From Euryarchaeota archaeon UBA486 (lineage in GTDB: Archaea > Thermoplasmatota > Poseidoniia > Poseidoniales > Poseidoniaceae): a stretch of DNA of 13,751 bases. The notes under the pieces are model-generated. The model saw only the letters and a program-made list of their open reading frames with translations, searched no databases and had not been told where the DNA came from. Every line of letters starts with the position of its first letter. The first letter of the stretch is position 1. Of this stretch, positions 1 through 7,154 are shown piece by piece. The translations under genes and the position numbers were made by a program. Where the stretch lies: contig DAET01000062.1 of the NCBI GenBank assembly GCA_002497765.1, forward strand, positions 7,077-20,827, given 5' to 3'.

Positions 1-1034
1 TCCAAGGTACGAAAACCGTCCGTGACGTCATGGATGTGGCGCACGTACTCACGCCAAATCATCTGGCGAACAAAACCCTCCACGCTGTTGAGCGGAGCCT
101 CGCTGGTCAAGGCAGCATCCACCACCCGAGCGGGCATCACACGATGCAAATTCACGAGCGTCGCCAAACGTGAATGAAAGAGCCCTCGGCTCTTCTCGGA
201 CATCGCATCTTCGTAGGTCCCAAAGTTGGGCAGGCACGCCACAGCAAAGGCCAGGGCCTGCGCAACATCGTCGCCACTGGTCGGTTGCATGGAAAGATCA
301 ACGGCACCCGGGTGATGGCCGTAGTGGGTTTGGACAAGGGATTCTACCTCAGCGTCGATCTCATCGCAGGCAAACACGGGTGCATCCGGAGCGGGGGGGT
401 CGCCTTTCCACGGGAACCGGTTCTCAGCGTCAAAACTGTACTTCCCTCCCATCGGCTTGCCGCCCTCCATCATCCAACCTGTGGACTGACGGACTTTTCT
501 ATAGAAAGCATCCATGCGAAACGGGGGTTCGGTTCCAACGCTCTCAACAAACCACGAGCGGGGTGTGAGCCACCCAGGGTGTTCGTGAATCATCAATGAG
601 CCGTCCTCCTCGAGGGGAGCGATCTCCAGCCGAAGTTCCCGCTCGGCTGCTCGAACGCCGTTGATCGTGCCTAGGCTGCTTCTCAATTCTGAGAGGGTGT
701 GGGCGTAGTTCAGCCGGCTGATGACGTACATGACCGGGTATCCAGCCGCCTGCAATTCAAGTGCAAAATGCCGCTGATTGGACAACAACACGCCCAATTT
801 TTGCTGGTGGTAGGGGCGACGTTGCGCTTTGTGTGAGGATTCAATGAGGACCACGCCAACCTTCCCATCGAGGTCGAGAGCATCGAGGAATGCAATGTTG
901 AGTTGGTCGTAGGCCAGCCACACCCATGTGTCCACCGTCTCAACATCAACCGGTACCATGGCTTCGCCAAACGACCCTGACATCTCAGAAGCCAAGAGAA
1001 GGCTTGCGTTGTCTGAGGACGTCATGTTGGCCAT
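1..1034 (-). CDS. Cryptochrome/(6-4) photolyase-related protein (FeS-BCP type), 3' part beyond window
   Basis: The minus strand is open for 344 codons from 1034 to the left edge with no stop, so the C-terminal part lies outside. I translated it by hand. Residues 43-115 look like the N-terminal domain of deoxyribodipyrimidine photolyase-related proteins: YDQLNI, VVLIES, PYHQQKL, RHFALEL and a GYPV strand. Further on come MMEGGKPMGGKYSFDAENR (about 188-206), the helical stretch FGTYEDAM...LFHSRL (271-290) and EGFVRQMIWREYVR (319-332), all hallmarks of this family. Known members bind FAD, 6,7-dimethyl-8-ribityllumazine and a 4Fe-4S cluster and repair (6-4) photoproducts with light; the cluster cysteines would be beyond the edge. 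Start: ATG at 1034, with TTTATTT about 25 nt upstream and an in-frame TGA close by; ATG 1025 (fourth codon) is the alternative. It stands 45 nt downstream of carB with its own promoter. Family call fairly sure; repair function inferred. Confidence 0.85.
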   Translation of the reverse strand, partial: MANMTSSDNASLLLASEMSGSFGEAMVPVDVETVDTWVWLAYDQLNIAFLDALDLDGKVGVVLIESSHKAQRRPYHQQKLGVLLSNQRHFALELQAAGYPVMYVISRLNYAHTLSELRSSLGTINGVRAAERELRLEIAPLEEDGSLMIHEHPGWLTPRSWFVESVGTEPPFRMDAFYRKVRQSTGWMMEGGKPMGGKYSFDAENRFPWKGDPPAPDAPVFACDEIDAEVESLVQTHYGHHPGAVDLSMQPTSGDDVAQALAFAVACLPNFGTYEDAMSEKSRGLFHSRLATLVNLHRVMPARVVDAALTSEAPLNSVEGFVRQMIWREYVRHIHDVTDGFRTL

Positions 1035-1055
1035 GACTAAACATCATGATGACGG

Positions 1056-1062
1056 AAATAAA
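1056..1062 (-). promoter_or_regulatory. TATA-like box of the photolyase gene
   Basis: The minus strand reads CCCTTTATTTCC in the 45-nt gap after carB. The centre of TTTATTT is about 25 nt from ATG 1034, the usual distance from an archaeal box A to the start of transcription. This implies a leaderless mRNA and favours ATG 1034 over ATG 1025. No Shine-Dalgarno sequence precedes either ATG. Confidence 0.5.
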
Positions 1063-1079
1063 GGGATGCTTCTCACCAC

Positions 1080-4000
1080 TCAGTAGTGGACCGTCAACTT
1101 CCGAGGTTGGAGGTCTTCCTCGATGTGCGCCCGCATGGCAGCGACCTCCATCGAAGCGCCCCGCATGGTTGTCACGAACGGAATGTTGAGTTCCACCGCC
1201 AGACGTCGCATCATGTTGCCGTCCCGAACCGCACCGCCCGACACCGTTGGCACGTTGACGATGAAGCTGACCTTCCCTTGGCGCATCAAATCAAGCGCAT
1301 CGGGGTGCTGACCTTCGGCGATGCGGTAAACCGTGGTGACCGGCACGTCATGCCTGCGAAGCGCATCGGCTGTTCCTGCAGTGGCGTACAGGGTGAAGCC
1401 GATGTTGACGAGTTCCTGTGCAACCGGGACCAGGTTTTCTTTGTCCTCGTCTCGGACCGTCAAGTATGCACCACCTTCGGTTGCGACGGGCACCTCGGTG
1501 GCCAATCTGGCCTTGAGATAGGCGAGGTCGGCCCGTTCGTCCGAACCGTAGACCTCGCCCGTCGACTTCATCTCGGGGCCGGGGGCAGGGTCCAAACCTC
1601 GCAACTTGATGAACGGGAAGACGGGCGCCTTCACGCAGACTTGGCCAGAGGTTCGGCGAGGGATGCTTTGTTCCTTGAGTGGCTGACCGATGGTGATCCT
1701 GGCGGCGATGCGAGCCAGCGGCAATCCGGAGGCTTTGGCAACAAAGGGCACCGTGCGGGAAGAACGTGGGTTCACCTCCAGCACGTAGAGGTCATCGCCC
1801 TGAATGGCGAATTGGATGTTGAAACATCCCTGAATCTTCAAACCGAGGCCGATGGTTTTCGTTTGCTCGGCGATGCGTCCCAACATGGCTTCCGGAATGT
1901 TTTGGGCCGGGATGAAACAGGTTGAATCGCCCGAGTGGATACCGGCTTCCTCGAGGTGCTCCATGATGGCGCCAACCAGCACTTCTTCGCCATCCGAGGC
2001 GGCGTCGACGTCAATCTCCGTAGCGTGGCCAAGGTACTCGTCGACCAAGAGCGGTTTGTCGGGAGTGAGGTAGGCTTCTCGCAGATAGCCGTCAAGCTGC
2101 TGCTGATTGGAGAGGATCTCCATGCCCCGACCGCCAAGAACATACGAAGGGCGAACGAGCACAGGAAACCCGATTTCTTCCACAGCGGCCCGAAGGTCGT
2201 CGGCGGATGTGCCGGTGGCACCTCGTGGCATGCGGAGGTCGTGGCGGCGTGCAAAGGCCTCGAACCGCTCACGGTCGCTGGCTTCGTCAATCGCATCGCA
2301 GGAAGTCCCCATGATGGCCAGGTCGAGACCGTTGGCAGCGAGGTCGGGCAGCCGCTCCTCAAGCGGCAACGCGAGGTTGATGGCGGTCTGGCCACCGAAC
2401 TGGAGCAAAATACCGTGGGCTTGTTCCCTAAGTAAGATTTCACTCACATACTCCAAAGTCAACGGATCGAAATACAATCGGTCCGACGTATCAAAGTCCG
2501 TTGAGACCGTTTCGGGGTTGTTGTTGATGAGAATAGCATCCTTCCCCGCTTCACGAATCGCCTTGACGGCATGCACGCAGCCGTAGTCGAATTCAATGCC
2601 TTGACCGATGCGAATGGGACCGCTGCCGATGGCCACGAGACGCTCTTTGGTCCGCGACTTCATGTCGGGGAGCAGGTCAATGCCCGATGCACCGTAGGGC
2701 TCGTAGGTGGAGTAGTAGTACGGGGTTTTGGCCGCAAATTCTGCCGCACACGAGTCGACCATGCGGTAGACGGGGTGGAGTTTGAGTTGGTGGCGGCGCT
2801 GCATGACCGCACGCTCGTCCTGTCCGGGTGCCAGCGATTTGAGACCTTCCGGTGGGAAACCGGCCAGTGCATCAGCGATGTGAGCGTCGCTGAAGCCGTG
2901 GCTCTTCCAACGACGAAGTTCTTCTGACGTCAATTCAGCCGGCGAGACACCACGGTCGACGATGCTACGCTCCATCTTGGCCAGGCGTTCGAAGCCGTAG
3001 AGGAACCATCGGGTGATGCGGGTGATCTCGTGCACCTTCTCCACGCCCCAATCCCTTCGGAAGGCTTCGAGCAGGGCACCCATGCGGCGGTCGCTGGCAA
3101 TCGCCAGCCAGTCCACCAGCGTAGCATCGGGAAGCGCTTCATGGGCACGCTGCGACATGCCTTCACCCTCGGATTCATCTGCGCGGGTAAGCGGGCGGGG
3201 GTGAGCACAGCCCTGTTCCAGTGAAGCCCACGCCTTGAGGAAGGCTTCCTCGAAGTTGCGACCGATGGCCATGACCTCGCCCGTGGACTTCATCGAGGTG
3301 CCCAACGTTCGGTCGGCGGTGCGGAACTTATCGAAGGGCCAACGGGGAATCTTGACCACACAGTAGTCAAGGGTTGGCTCAAAGGCCGCCGTCGTGCCCT
3401 CACCGGTGATGGGGTTGGGAAGTTCATCGAGGGTGTAGCCGACGGCGATCTTGGCCGCCATACGAGCAATCGGGTACCCCGTGGCTTTGGAGGCCAAGGC
3501 AGAGGAGCGCGATACACGAGGGTTGACCTCAATGACACGAATTTCCCCTGTGAACTGGTTGAAGGCGAACTGAACGTTGCACCCACCCTTGATGTTCAAG
3601 GCACGAATGAGCGCAAGGGCCTGGTTTCTCAAGCGCTGGTGGTCAGCGTCGCTGAAGGATTGCAGGGGGGCGACGACCGTGGATTCACCGGTGTGGACAC
3701 CCATGGGGTCGATGTTCTCCATGGTGCAGACAATGGTGGCGTTGTCCGCCTCATCACGCATCACCTCGTATTCAAGCTCCTGCCAGCCGAGGATGGATTC
3801 CTCAATCAGCACCTGAGATATGCGGGAGTTCCGCAACCCAAGTTGAGAGATTTCAACGAGTTCACCCATGTCCCGTGCCGTTCCACCGCCCAAGCCACCC
3901 AAGGTGAAGGCGGGTCGAATCAGGATGGGCCAACTGCCTATGAGTTCGGCAGCGGCGATGACTTCGTCGATGGAGTTGCAGGCGACCGCTTGGCTGATGG

Positions 4001-4424
4001 GGAGGTTGATGGATTCGCAAACCTGATTGAACAACTCACGGTCTTCCGCTTTGTCAATGGCGTCCAAATCCGAACCGATGAGTTCGACGCCCAACCGTTC
4101 AAGCGTTCCGTTGTGGGACAATTCGCTGGCGATGTTCAGGGCGGTTTGCCCGCCCATGCCGGCCAGTAACGCACACGGACGCTCCTTTTCCAAAATCTTG
4201 GCAATGGTCTCGGGCAGCAACGGCTCGATGTAGACGATGTCGGCCATCTCAGGGTCGTTTTGGATGGTGGCCGGGTTGGAATTGACGAGGATGACCTTGT
4301 AGCCGTCCTCACGCAAAGCCCGCACGGCTTGGGAACCAGAGAAATCGAACTCAGCCGCTTGGCCGATCTTAATCGGTCCGCTTCCAAGCACCATGATGGT
4401 CTCAAGGTCGTCACGACGGGGCAT
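1080..4424 (-). CDS. carB: Carbamoyl-phosphate synthase large subunit
   Basis: CarB joins bicarbonate, ammonia delivered by CarA and two ATP into carbamoyl phosphate for pyrimidine and arginine synthesis. The 1114 residues (E. coli has 1073) carry the duplicated synthetase plan. The first half has GSGPIKIGQAAEFDFSGSQA (14-33), the ATP-grasp loop RPAFTLGGLGGG (170-181) and EVNPRVSRSS (299-308). The oligomerisation region is about 405-560. The second half has GSGPIRIGQGIEFDYG (600-615), RPSYVLGGRG (758-767) and EVNPRSSRTVP (883-893). The MGS-like allosteric domain is about 985-1114. Small oddities are an acidic insert near 415-428 (RADESEGEG) and HTGES where many members have HTGDS. ATG 4424 overlaps the carA stop as TGATG and has a strong GGAGGTGA six nt upstream, so the two are translationally coupled. 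The long reading frames opposite this gene are shadows. Confidence 0.98.
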   Translation of the reverse strand: MPRRDDLETIMVLGSGPIKIGQAAEFDFSGSQAVRALREDGYKVILVNSNPATIQNDPEMADIVYIEPLLPETIAKILEKERPCALLAGMGGQTALNIASELSHNGTLERLGVELIGSDLDAIDKAEDRELFNQVCESINLPISQAVACNSIDEVIAAAELIGSWPILIRPAFTLGGLGGGTARDMGELVEISQLGLRNSRISQVLIEESILGWQELEYEVMRDEADNATIVCTMENIDPMGVHTGESTVVAPLQSFSDADHQRLRNQALALIRALNIKGGCNVQFAFNQFTGEIRVIEVNPRVSRSSALASKATGYPIARMAAKIAVGYTLDELPNPITGEGTTAAFEPTLDYCVVKIPRWPFDKFRTADRTLGTSMKSTGEVMAIGRNFEEAFLKAWASLEQGCAHPRPLTRADESEGEGMSQRAHEALPDATLVDWLAIASDRRMGALLEAFRRDWGVEKVHEITRITRWFLYGFERLAKMERSIVDRGVSPAELTSEELRRWKSHGFSDAHIADALAGFPPEGLKSLAPGQDERAVMQRRHQLKLHPVYRMVDSCAAEFAAKTPYYYSTYEPYGASGIDLLPDMKSRTKERLVAIGSGPIRIGQGIEFDYGCVHAVKAIREAGKDAILINNNPETVSTDFDTSDRLYFDPLTLEYVSEILLREQAHGILLQFGGQTAINLALPLEERLPDLAANGLDLAIMGTSCDAIDEASDRERFEAFARRHDLRMPRGATGTSADDLRAAVEEIGFPVLVRPSYVLGGRGMEILSNQQQLDGYLREAYLTPDKPLLVDEYLGHATEIDVDAASDGEEVLVGAIMEHLEEAGIHSGDSTCFIPAQNIPEAMLGRIAEQTKTIGLGLKIQGCFNIQFAIQGDDLYVLEVNPRSSRTVPFVAKASGLPLARIAARITIGQPLKEQSIPRRTSGQVCVKAPVFPFIKLRGLDPAPGPEMKSTGEVYGSDERADLAYLKARLATEVPVATEGGAYLTVRDEDKENLVPVAQELVNIGFTLYATAGTADALRRHDVPVTTVYRIAEGQHPDALDLMRQGKVSFIVNVPTVSGGAVRDGNMMRRLAVELNIPFVTTMRGASMEVAAMRAHIEEDLQPRKLTVHY

Positions 4425-5758
4425 CAGTTCTCACCTCCAAGATGGGCGTCAACCATGGCACGGAAGCGGAGGAAAAGGGGCGCAGCGTCGTGTGGACCCG
4501 GGCAGGCCTCGGGGTGGAATTGCACGGTGAAGCAGGGCTTTCCGATGACGTCAAGCCCTTCTACGGTGCCGTCGTTGGCGTTGATGTAGCGAACTTCAAC
4601 CTCCGACCCGTGCTGATTGGAAACCGGTGGCGAGGTTGCACCTGTCGGGTGAGCAGCCAGCATGCCGTCGTTAGGGTGAGCTACGGCAAAGCCGTGGTTT
4701 TGACTGGTGATGGACACCGTGCGGTCTTGAAGGTCAACCACGGGTTGATTGGCCCCCCGGTGGCCGTAGCGCATCTTGTAGGTCTGCAAGCCCGAGGCCA
4801 GGCCCATGAGCTGGTGGCCGAGGCAAATGCCCATCACGGGCAGGCCGTCTTGGACCGCACGGGCCAGCGTGGTTCTCGCTGCCGTGGCCTTCCCGGGATG
4901 TGCAGGGTCGCCAGGGCCGTTGCTGCAGAACAGGGCGTCGATGGCGTACTCCGTTCGCAAACGCTCGTAATCCATGTCGGGAGGACACCACACGACGTCG
5001 AAGAGCATGCACAAATGCCGGAGAATGTTGTACTTCACGCCGCAATCCAGCACACCGAGGCGTGGTTTTCGAGCCCCCAGTTCATCCACGGAGCCCGAAT
5101 TAAGTTCGAGCGGAGCGTCAATGGACACTTCGTCGACGAGGTCCTCGAGTTCCGGCGAGGTCAGGTTGGCCAAAACCGCTTTCATTTCGTCTTCTTGCTC
5201 CAGCGGTCCAAAGACACAGAGCACCGTTCCCAGCTCTCGAACCCGGCGAGTGATGGCTCGCGTGTCGATGTTGTGAATGCCTGGCACGCCGTGAAGGCGG
5301 AGAAATTCGTCCACCGTCCCGGCCGAATGGCGATGGTCGGGCTGATGCATGGCGTGGCGCACGACCACGCCTTTGGGCCACACTTGGCCTGATTCAGAGG
5401 CACCGATGTGAACACCGTAATTGCCGATCAGCGGATAGGTAAACGTGAGGACTTGACCGGCGAATGAAGGGTCCGTGAGTGATTCTTGATAGCCCATCAT
5501 GCCGGTGGTGAACACCAACTCGCCCGTTCCGATGGCCTGGGCACCAAACAGTTCACCGGGATACCGTCCGCCATCAGCGGTCAACAGCACGCCAGCACCG
5601 GTGGCGCCTGAAGGAAGGTTGCTCTTGTCAGCCAAGCCATCTGCCGCATCGGGAATGTCGAGGGATGAGGGATTGTAGAGCCGATGGGTGGCTGGAAGGG
5701 AGCGTGTATTTGCGATGCCGCCCCCCAACATTGGATTTTGTCGGAATCGGCCCCCCAT
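4424..5758 (-). CDS. carA: Carbamoyl-phosphate synthase small (glutaminase) subunit
   Basis: CarA hydrolyses glutamine and channels ammonia to CarB. The N-terminal CarA domain starts around residue 57 (GVLLTADGGRYPGELFGA, then TTGMMGYQESLTDPSFAGQ at 84-102). The class I amidotransferase domain covers about 233-436: NGPGDP at 280-285, nucleophile Cys312 in GICLGHQ, and His415 and Glu417 in QFHPEACPGPHDA. Compared with E. coli CarA, which begins close to the ALLVLEDG strand, this frame has about 55 extra residues of low-complexity look (GGG, then SLPATHRLYNPSS). The start is therefore uncertain: ATG 5758, ATG 5731 (with CATTATG about 29 nt upstream) and GTG 5590 are all in frame. A TATA-like element is not obvious in the 89-nt gap behind aTrm56. 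It forms an operon with carB (one-base overlap). Function is certain, N-terminus is not. Confidence 0.95.
   Translation of the reverse strand: MGGRFRQNPMLGGGIANTRSLPATHRLYNPSSLDIPDAADGLADKSNLPSGATGAGVLLTADGGRYPGELFGAQAIGTGELVFTTGMMGYQESLTDPSFAGQVLTFTYPLIGNYGVHIGASESGQVWPKGVVVRHAMHQPDHRHSAGTVDEFLRLHGVPGIHNIDTRAITRRVRELGTVLCVFGPLEQEDEMKAVLANLTSPELEDLVDEVSIDAPLELNSGSVDELGARKPRLGVLDCGVKYNILRHLCMLFDVVWCPPDMDYERLRTEYAIDALFCSNGPGDPAHPGKATAARTTLARAVQDGLPVMGICLGHQLMGLASGLQTYKMRYGHRGANQPVVDLQDRTVSITSQNHGFAVAHPNDGMLAAHPTGATSPPVSNQHGSEVEVRYINANDGTVEGLDVIGKPCFTVQFHPEACPGPHDAAPLFLRFRAMVDAHLGGEN
4431..4438 (-). promoter_or_regulatory. Strong Shine-Dalgarno site of carB inside carA
   Basis: The minus strand reads GGAGGTGA, then GAACTG, then the carB ATG. 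The site lies within the last codons of carA and sets the carB start. It complements the ACCTCCT seen at the right edge of the window, which is consistent with that segment being the 3' end of 16S rRNA. Confidence 0.8.
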
Positions 5759-5847
5759 AATGATTGGGTGCGAGAAATCTTGAGTGCACCAACCTCACAC
5801 AATACCATTCACCGATGAGAAAGACCCAACTGCAAACAAGTTAGCAG

Positions 5848-6420
5848 TTAATCACTTTCTTCGTTTCGGTCCCGGTCGATGACCGACTTTCCTCGGGCGG
5901 AGGGTTCGATGGTGAGTTTGGCATCGGGGAAGTGTCGCTCGCTCCCACCTTGACCAAACCAGCCCTCCATGAAGAGGGCCAGGGCTGCGACTTCGGAGTG
6001 GGGTTGGTTGCCCACAGCCACGTTGTATTGGGCGTGCTGGAAGACATCACTTGGCACCTTAGCACCACCAACCACCACCACCACCGGACGGTCTCGACGA
6101 ATCCTCGGGATGACTTCTCGGTAGGGTTCACCGTACATGGTGAGATGTATTGCCACACCCGGCTCCCCGTCACCAGCATCCTGCTGCGTGAAGCGCTTGA
6201 GCCAACCCATCGCCCCCGAGAGATGCTCACACGTCATCTCACCACCGAATCGTTCGTTCACGGAGGCGACGTTTTCGAACATATCGGGGTCTTCATCGCC
6301 TGCGAGCATGAAATTCGTAGCGCCCAATGCTCTCGAAACCAGCGCCAGATGCGTGGTGATGCGAGGGTCCCTGCCCTTGCGGTACCCGAGCCGTAACACG
6401 TTGAACGGCGAAGGGGTCAT
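5848..6420 (-). CDS. tRNA (cytidine-56-2'-O)-methyltransferase, aTrm56
   Basis: This archaea-specific SPOUT enzyme uses S-adenosylmethionine to methylate the 2'-OH of C56 in the tRNA T-loop. The 190 residues match the family's usual size. The family's opening signature follows the start at once: VLRLGYRKGRDPRITTHLAL (8-27) and SRALGA (29-34). The C-terminal trefoil-knot SAM site is clear: VVVVVGGAKVPSDVF (113-127) and NVAVGNQPHSEVAALALFME (133-152). The start ATG 6420 places the signature at the expected place, with GGTGGCGAG just upstream; a longer in-frame extension to 6567 would overlap the upstream gene and is not needed. It lies 37 nt downstream of the orphan membrane-protein gene on the same strand, probably co-transcribed, with a perfect palindrome in the gap. 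The tail after about 170 (SARGKSVIDRDRNEESD) is charged and probably disordered. This gene is the best taxonomic marker here. Confidence 0.95.
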   Translation of the reverse strand: MTPSPFNVLRLGYRKGRDPRITTHLALVSRALGATNFMLAGDEDPDMFENVASVNERFGGEMTCEHLSGAMGWLKRFTQQDAGDGEPGVAIHLTMYGEPYREVIPRIRRDRPVVVVVGGAKVPSDVFQHAQYNVAVGNQPHSEVAALALFMEGWFGQGGSERHFPDAKLTIEPSARGKSVIDRDRNEESD

Positions 6421-6438
6421 GGTCTCGCCACCTGCCTC

Positions 6439-6452
6439 ACCCTCATGAGGGT
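6439..6452 (-). repeat. Perfect 14-bp palindrome between the membrane-protein gene and aTrm56
   Basis: ACCCTCATGAGGGT reads the same on both strands. It lies 18 nt before the aTrm56 start and 5 nt after the stop of the preceding gene. As DNA it could bind a dimeric regulator. As RNA it can form only a 5-bp stem with a CATG loop. No T-rich tract follows, so it is not a plain terminator. Confidence 0.6.
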
Positions 6453-6457
6453 AGCGT

Positions 6458-7102
6458 TCAATCCTCTGTGGCCGAAGCTGGTGGAGCACGAACGGGCTCG
6501 TTTCGCTCCGAGAAGTCGTAGTCATTTGAATCAAGGAAGCGAATGAGCCACTTGAGCAACAACGCATTCACGATGAGGTTGGAGCCGTAGGTGGTGCCGC
6601 CCCAAAGCAGACCCAAACGAACGCTACGCCAAAGACCGACCTGCGTCTCAAGGTCGCTTCCACTCACAAAGAGCGCCCCGACCAAGGGTTCGGCAACGTA
6701 GAGGCCAGCAAGGATCAGCATGCCACCGGCCGCCGTGGAGGGGAGAATCTTGCCCATGTCTCGACTGAATTCCGTGAGCAGCGCCGAAAACAGCGAGAGA
6801 ACCATGACCGCCAACGCCGCCTGTTCAAAGTTCAGTCCGAAGAACACCGACACGCCGAGGGACACGTCATCGCCGTTGTTGCCAATGAAGAGCCACCAAA
6901 CGACCACCATGAGGGTGATGAGCATTCCTCCGTTCTTGGAATCCCGAGCCGCCATGTCATAGACATCTTGTTGATTTCGAGGATTCAAGCGCTTTAGAAT
7001 GCGCTCGGCAAACTCCCAATCTTGCGGAAGTTCGTGGCCGGTGGTGTCCACGGACGAGCCGAGGGGTTGGCTCCCATCAAGGATAGCATCCGCCTCGGAC
7101 AT
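6458..7102 (-). CDS. Unknown membrane protein with four predicted helices
   Basis: I do not recognise this 214-residue protein. Residues 1-55 are hydrophilic and acidic (MSEADAILDG, then HELPQDWEFAERILKRLNPR), followed by four hydrophobic segments at about 59-74, 84-109, 123-147 and 163-189. The tail (NDYDFSERNEPVRAPPASATED) is polar. No catalytic motif or metal-ligand pattern is visible. The last helix carries GLLWGGTTYGSNLIVNALLL. I chose ATG 7102 because it lies about 27 nt from a TTTGATAAG box, has GGAAGGGG upstream, and avoids overlap with folP; the frame stays open further upstream into folP, but that part is antisense sequence. It starts back to back with folP (52-nt gap) and is followed by aTrm56 37 nt later. 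A role in membrane assembly or signalling cannot be told apart. Reality of the gene is well supported, function unknown. Confidence 0.8.
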   Translation of the reverse strand: MSEADAILDGSQPLGSSVDTTGHELPQDWEFAERILKRLNPRNQQDVYDMAARDSKNGGMLITLMVVVWWLFIGNNGDDVSLGVSVFFGLNFEQAALAVMVLSLFSALLTEFSRDMGKILPSTAAGGMLILAGLYVAEPLVGALFVSGSDLETQVGLWRSVRLGLLWGGTTYGSNLIVNALLLKWLIRFLDSNDYDFSERNEPVRAPPASATED

Positions 7103-7124
7103 GCACACCCCTTCCTCGTAACAA

Positions 7125-7133
7125 CTTATCAAA
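7125..7133. promoter_or_regulatory. Shared TATA-like box between the membrane-protein gene and folP
   Basis: CTTATCAAA on the plus strand is TTTGATAAG on the minus strand. Its centre (7129) is about 27 nt from the ATG at 7102 (minus) and 26 nt from the ATG at 7155 (plus), the box A distance expected for leaderless transcripts in both directions. It is the only AT-rich element in the 52-nt spacer. The minus reading has a purine-rich AGG before it, like a TFB-recognition element, so that direction may be stronger. Confidence 0.5.
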
Positions 7134-7151
7134 CCTGCCGAACTGGGCAGG
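7134..7151 (+). promoter_or_regulatory. Dyad abutting the folP start codon
   Basis: CCTGCC, a six-nt loop GAACTG, and GGCAGG form a perfect 6-bp stem that starts right after the TATA-like box and ends three nt before ATG 7155. If folP mRNA is leaderless, this acts as DNA and would be an operator across the transcription start. If there is a leader, the RNA hairpin would block ribosome access. Confidence 0.45.
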
Positions 7152-7154
7152 CTC

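Noticed and set aside
170..599. Two plus-strand reading frames of 130-140 codons
   Set aside because: They lie opposite the photolyase-related gene, whose minus-strand translation has clear family motifs; the plus frames show no recognisable motif.
1086..1925. Long plus-strand open frame opposite carB (and others at 1935-2435 and 3639-4169)
   Set aside because: Antisense shadow caused by codon bias of carB; composition is not protein-like and no motif is visible.
6055..6090. CCA-rich tandem run as a microsatellite
   Set aside because: It encodes the run of valines and following glycines in the aTrm56 SAM-binding strand.
6421..6567. N-terminal extension of aTrm56
   Set aside because: It would overlap the upstream membrane-protein gene; the family signature begins right after ATG 6420.
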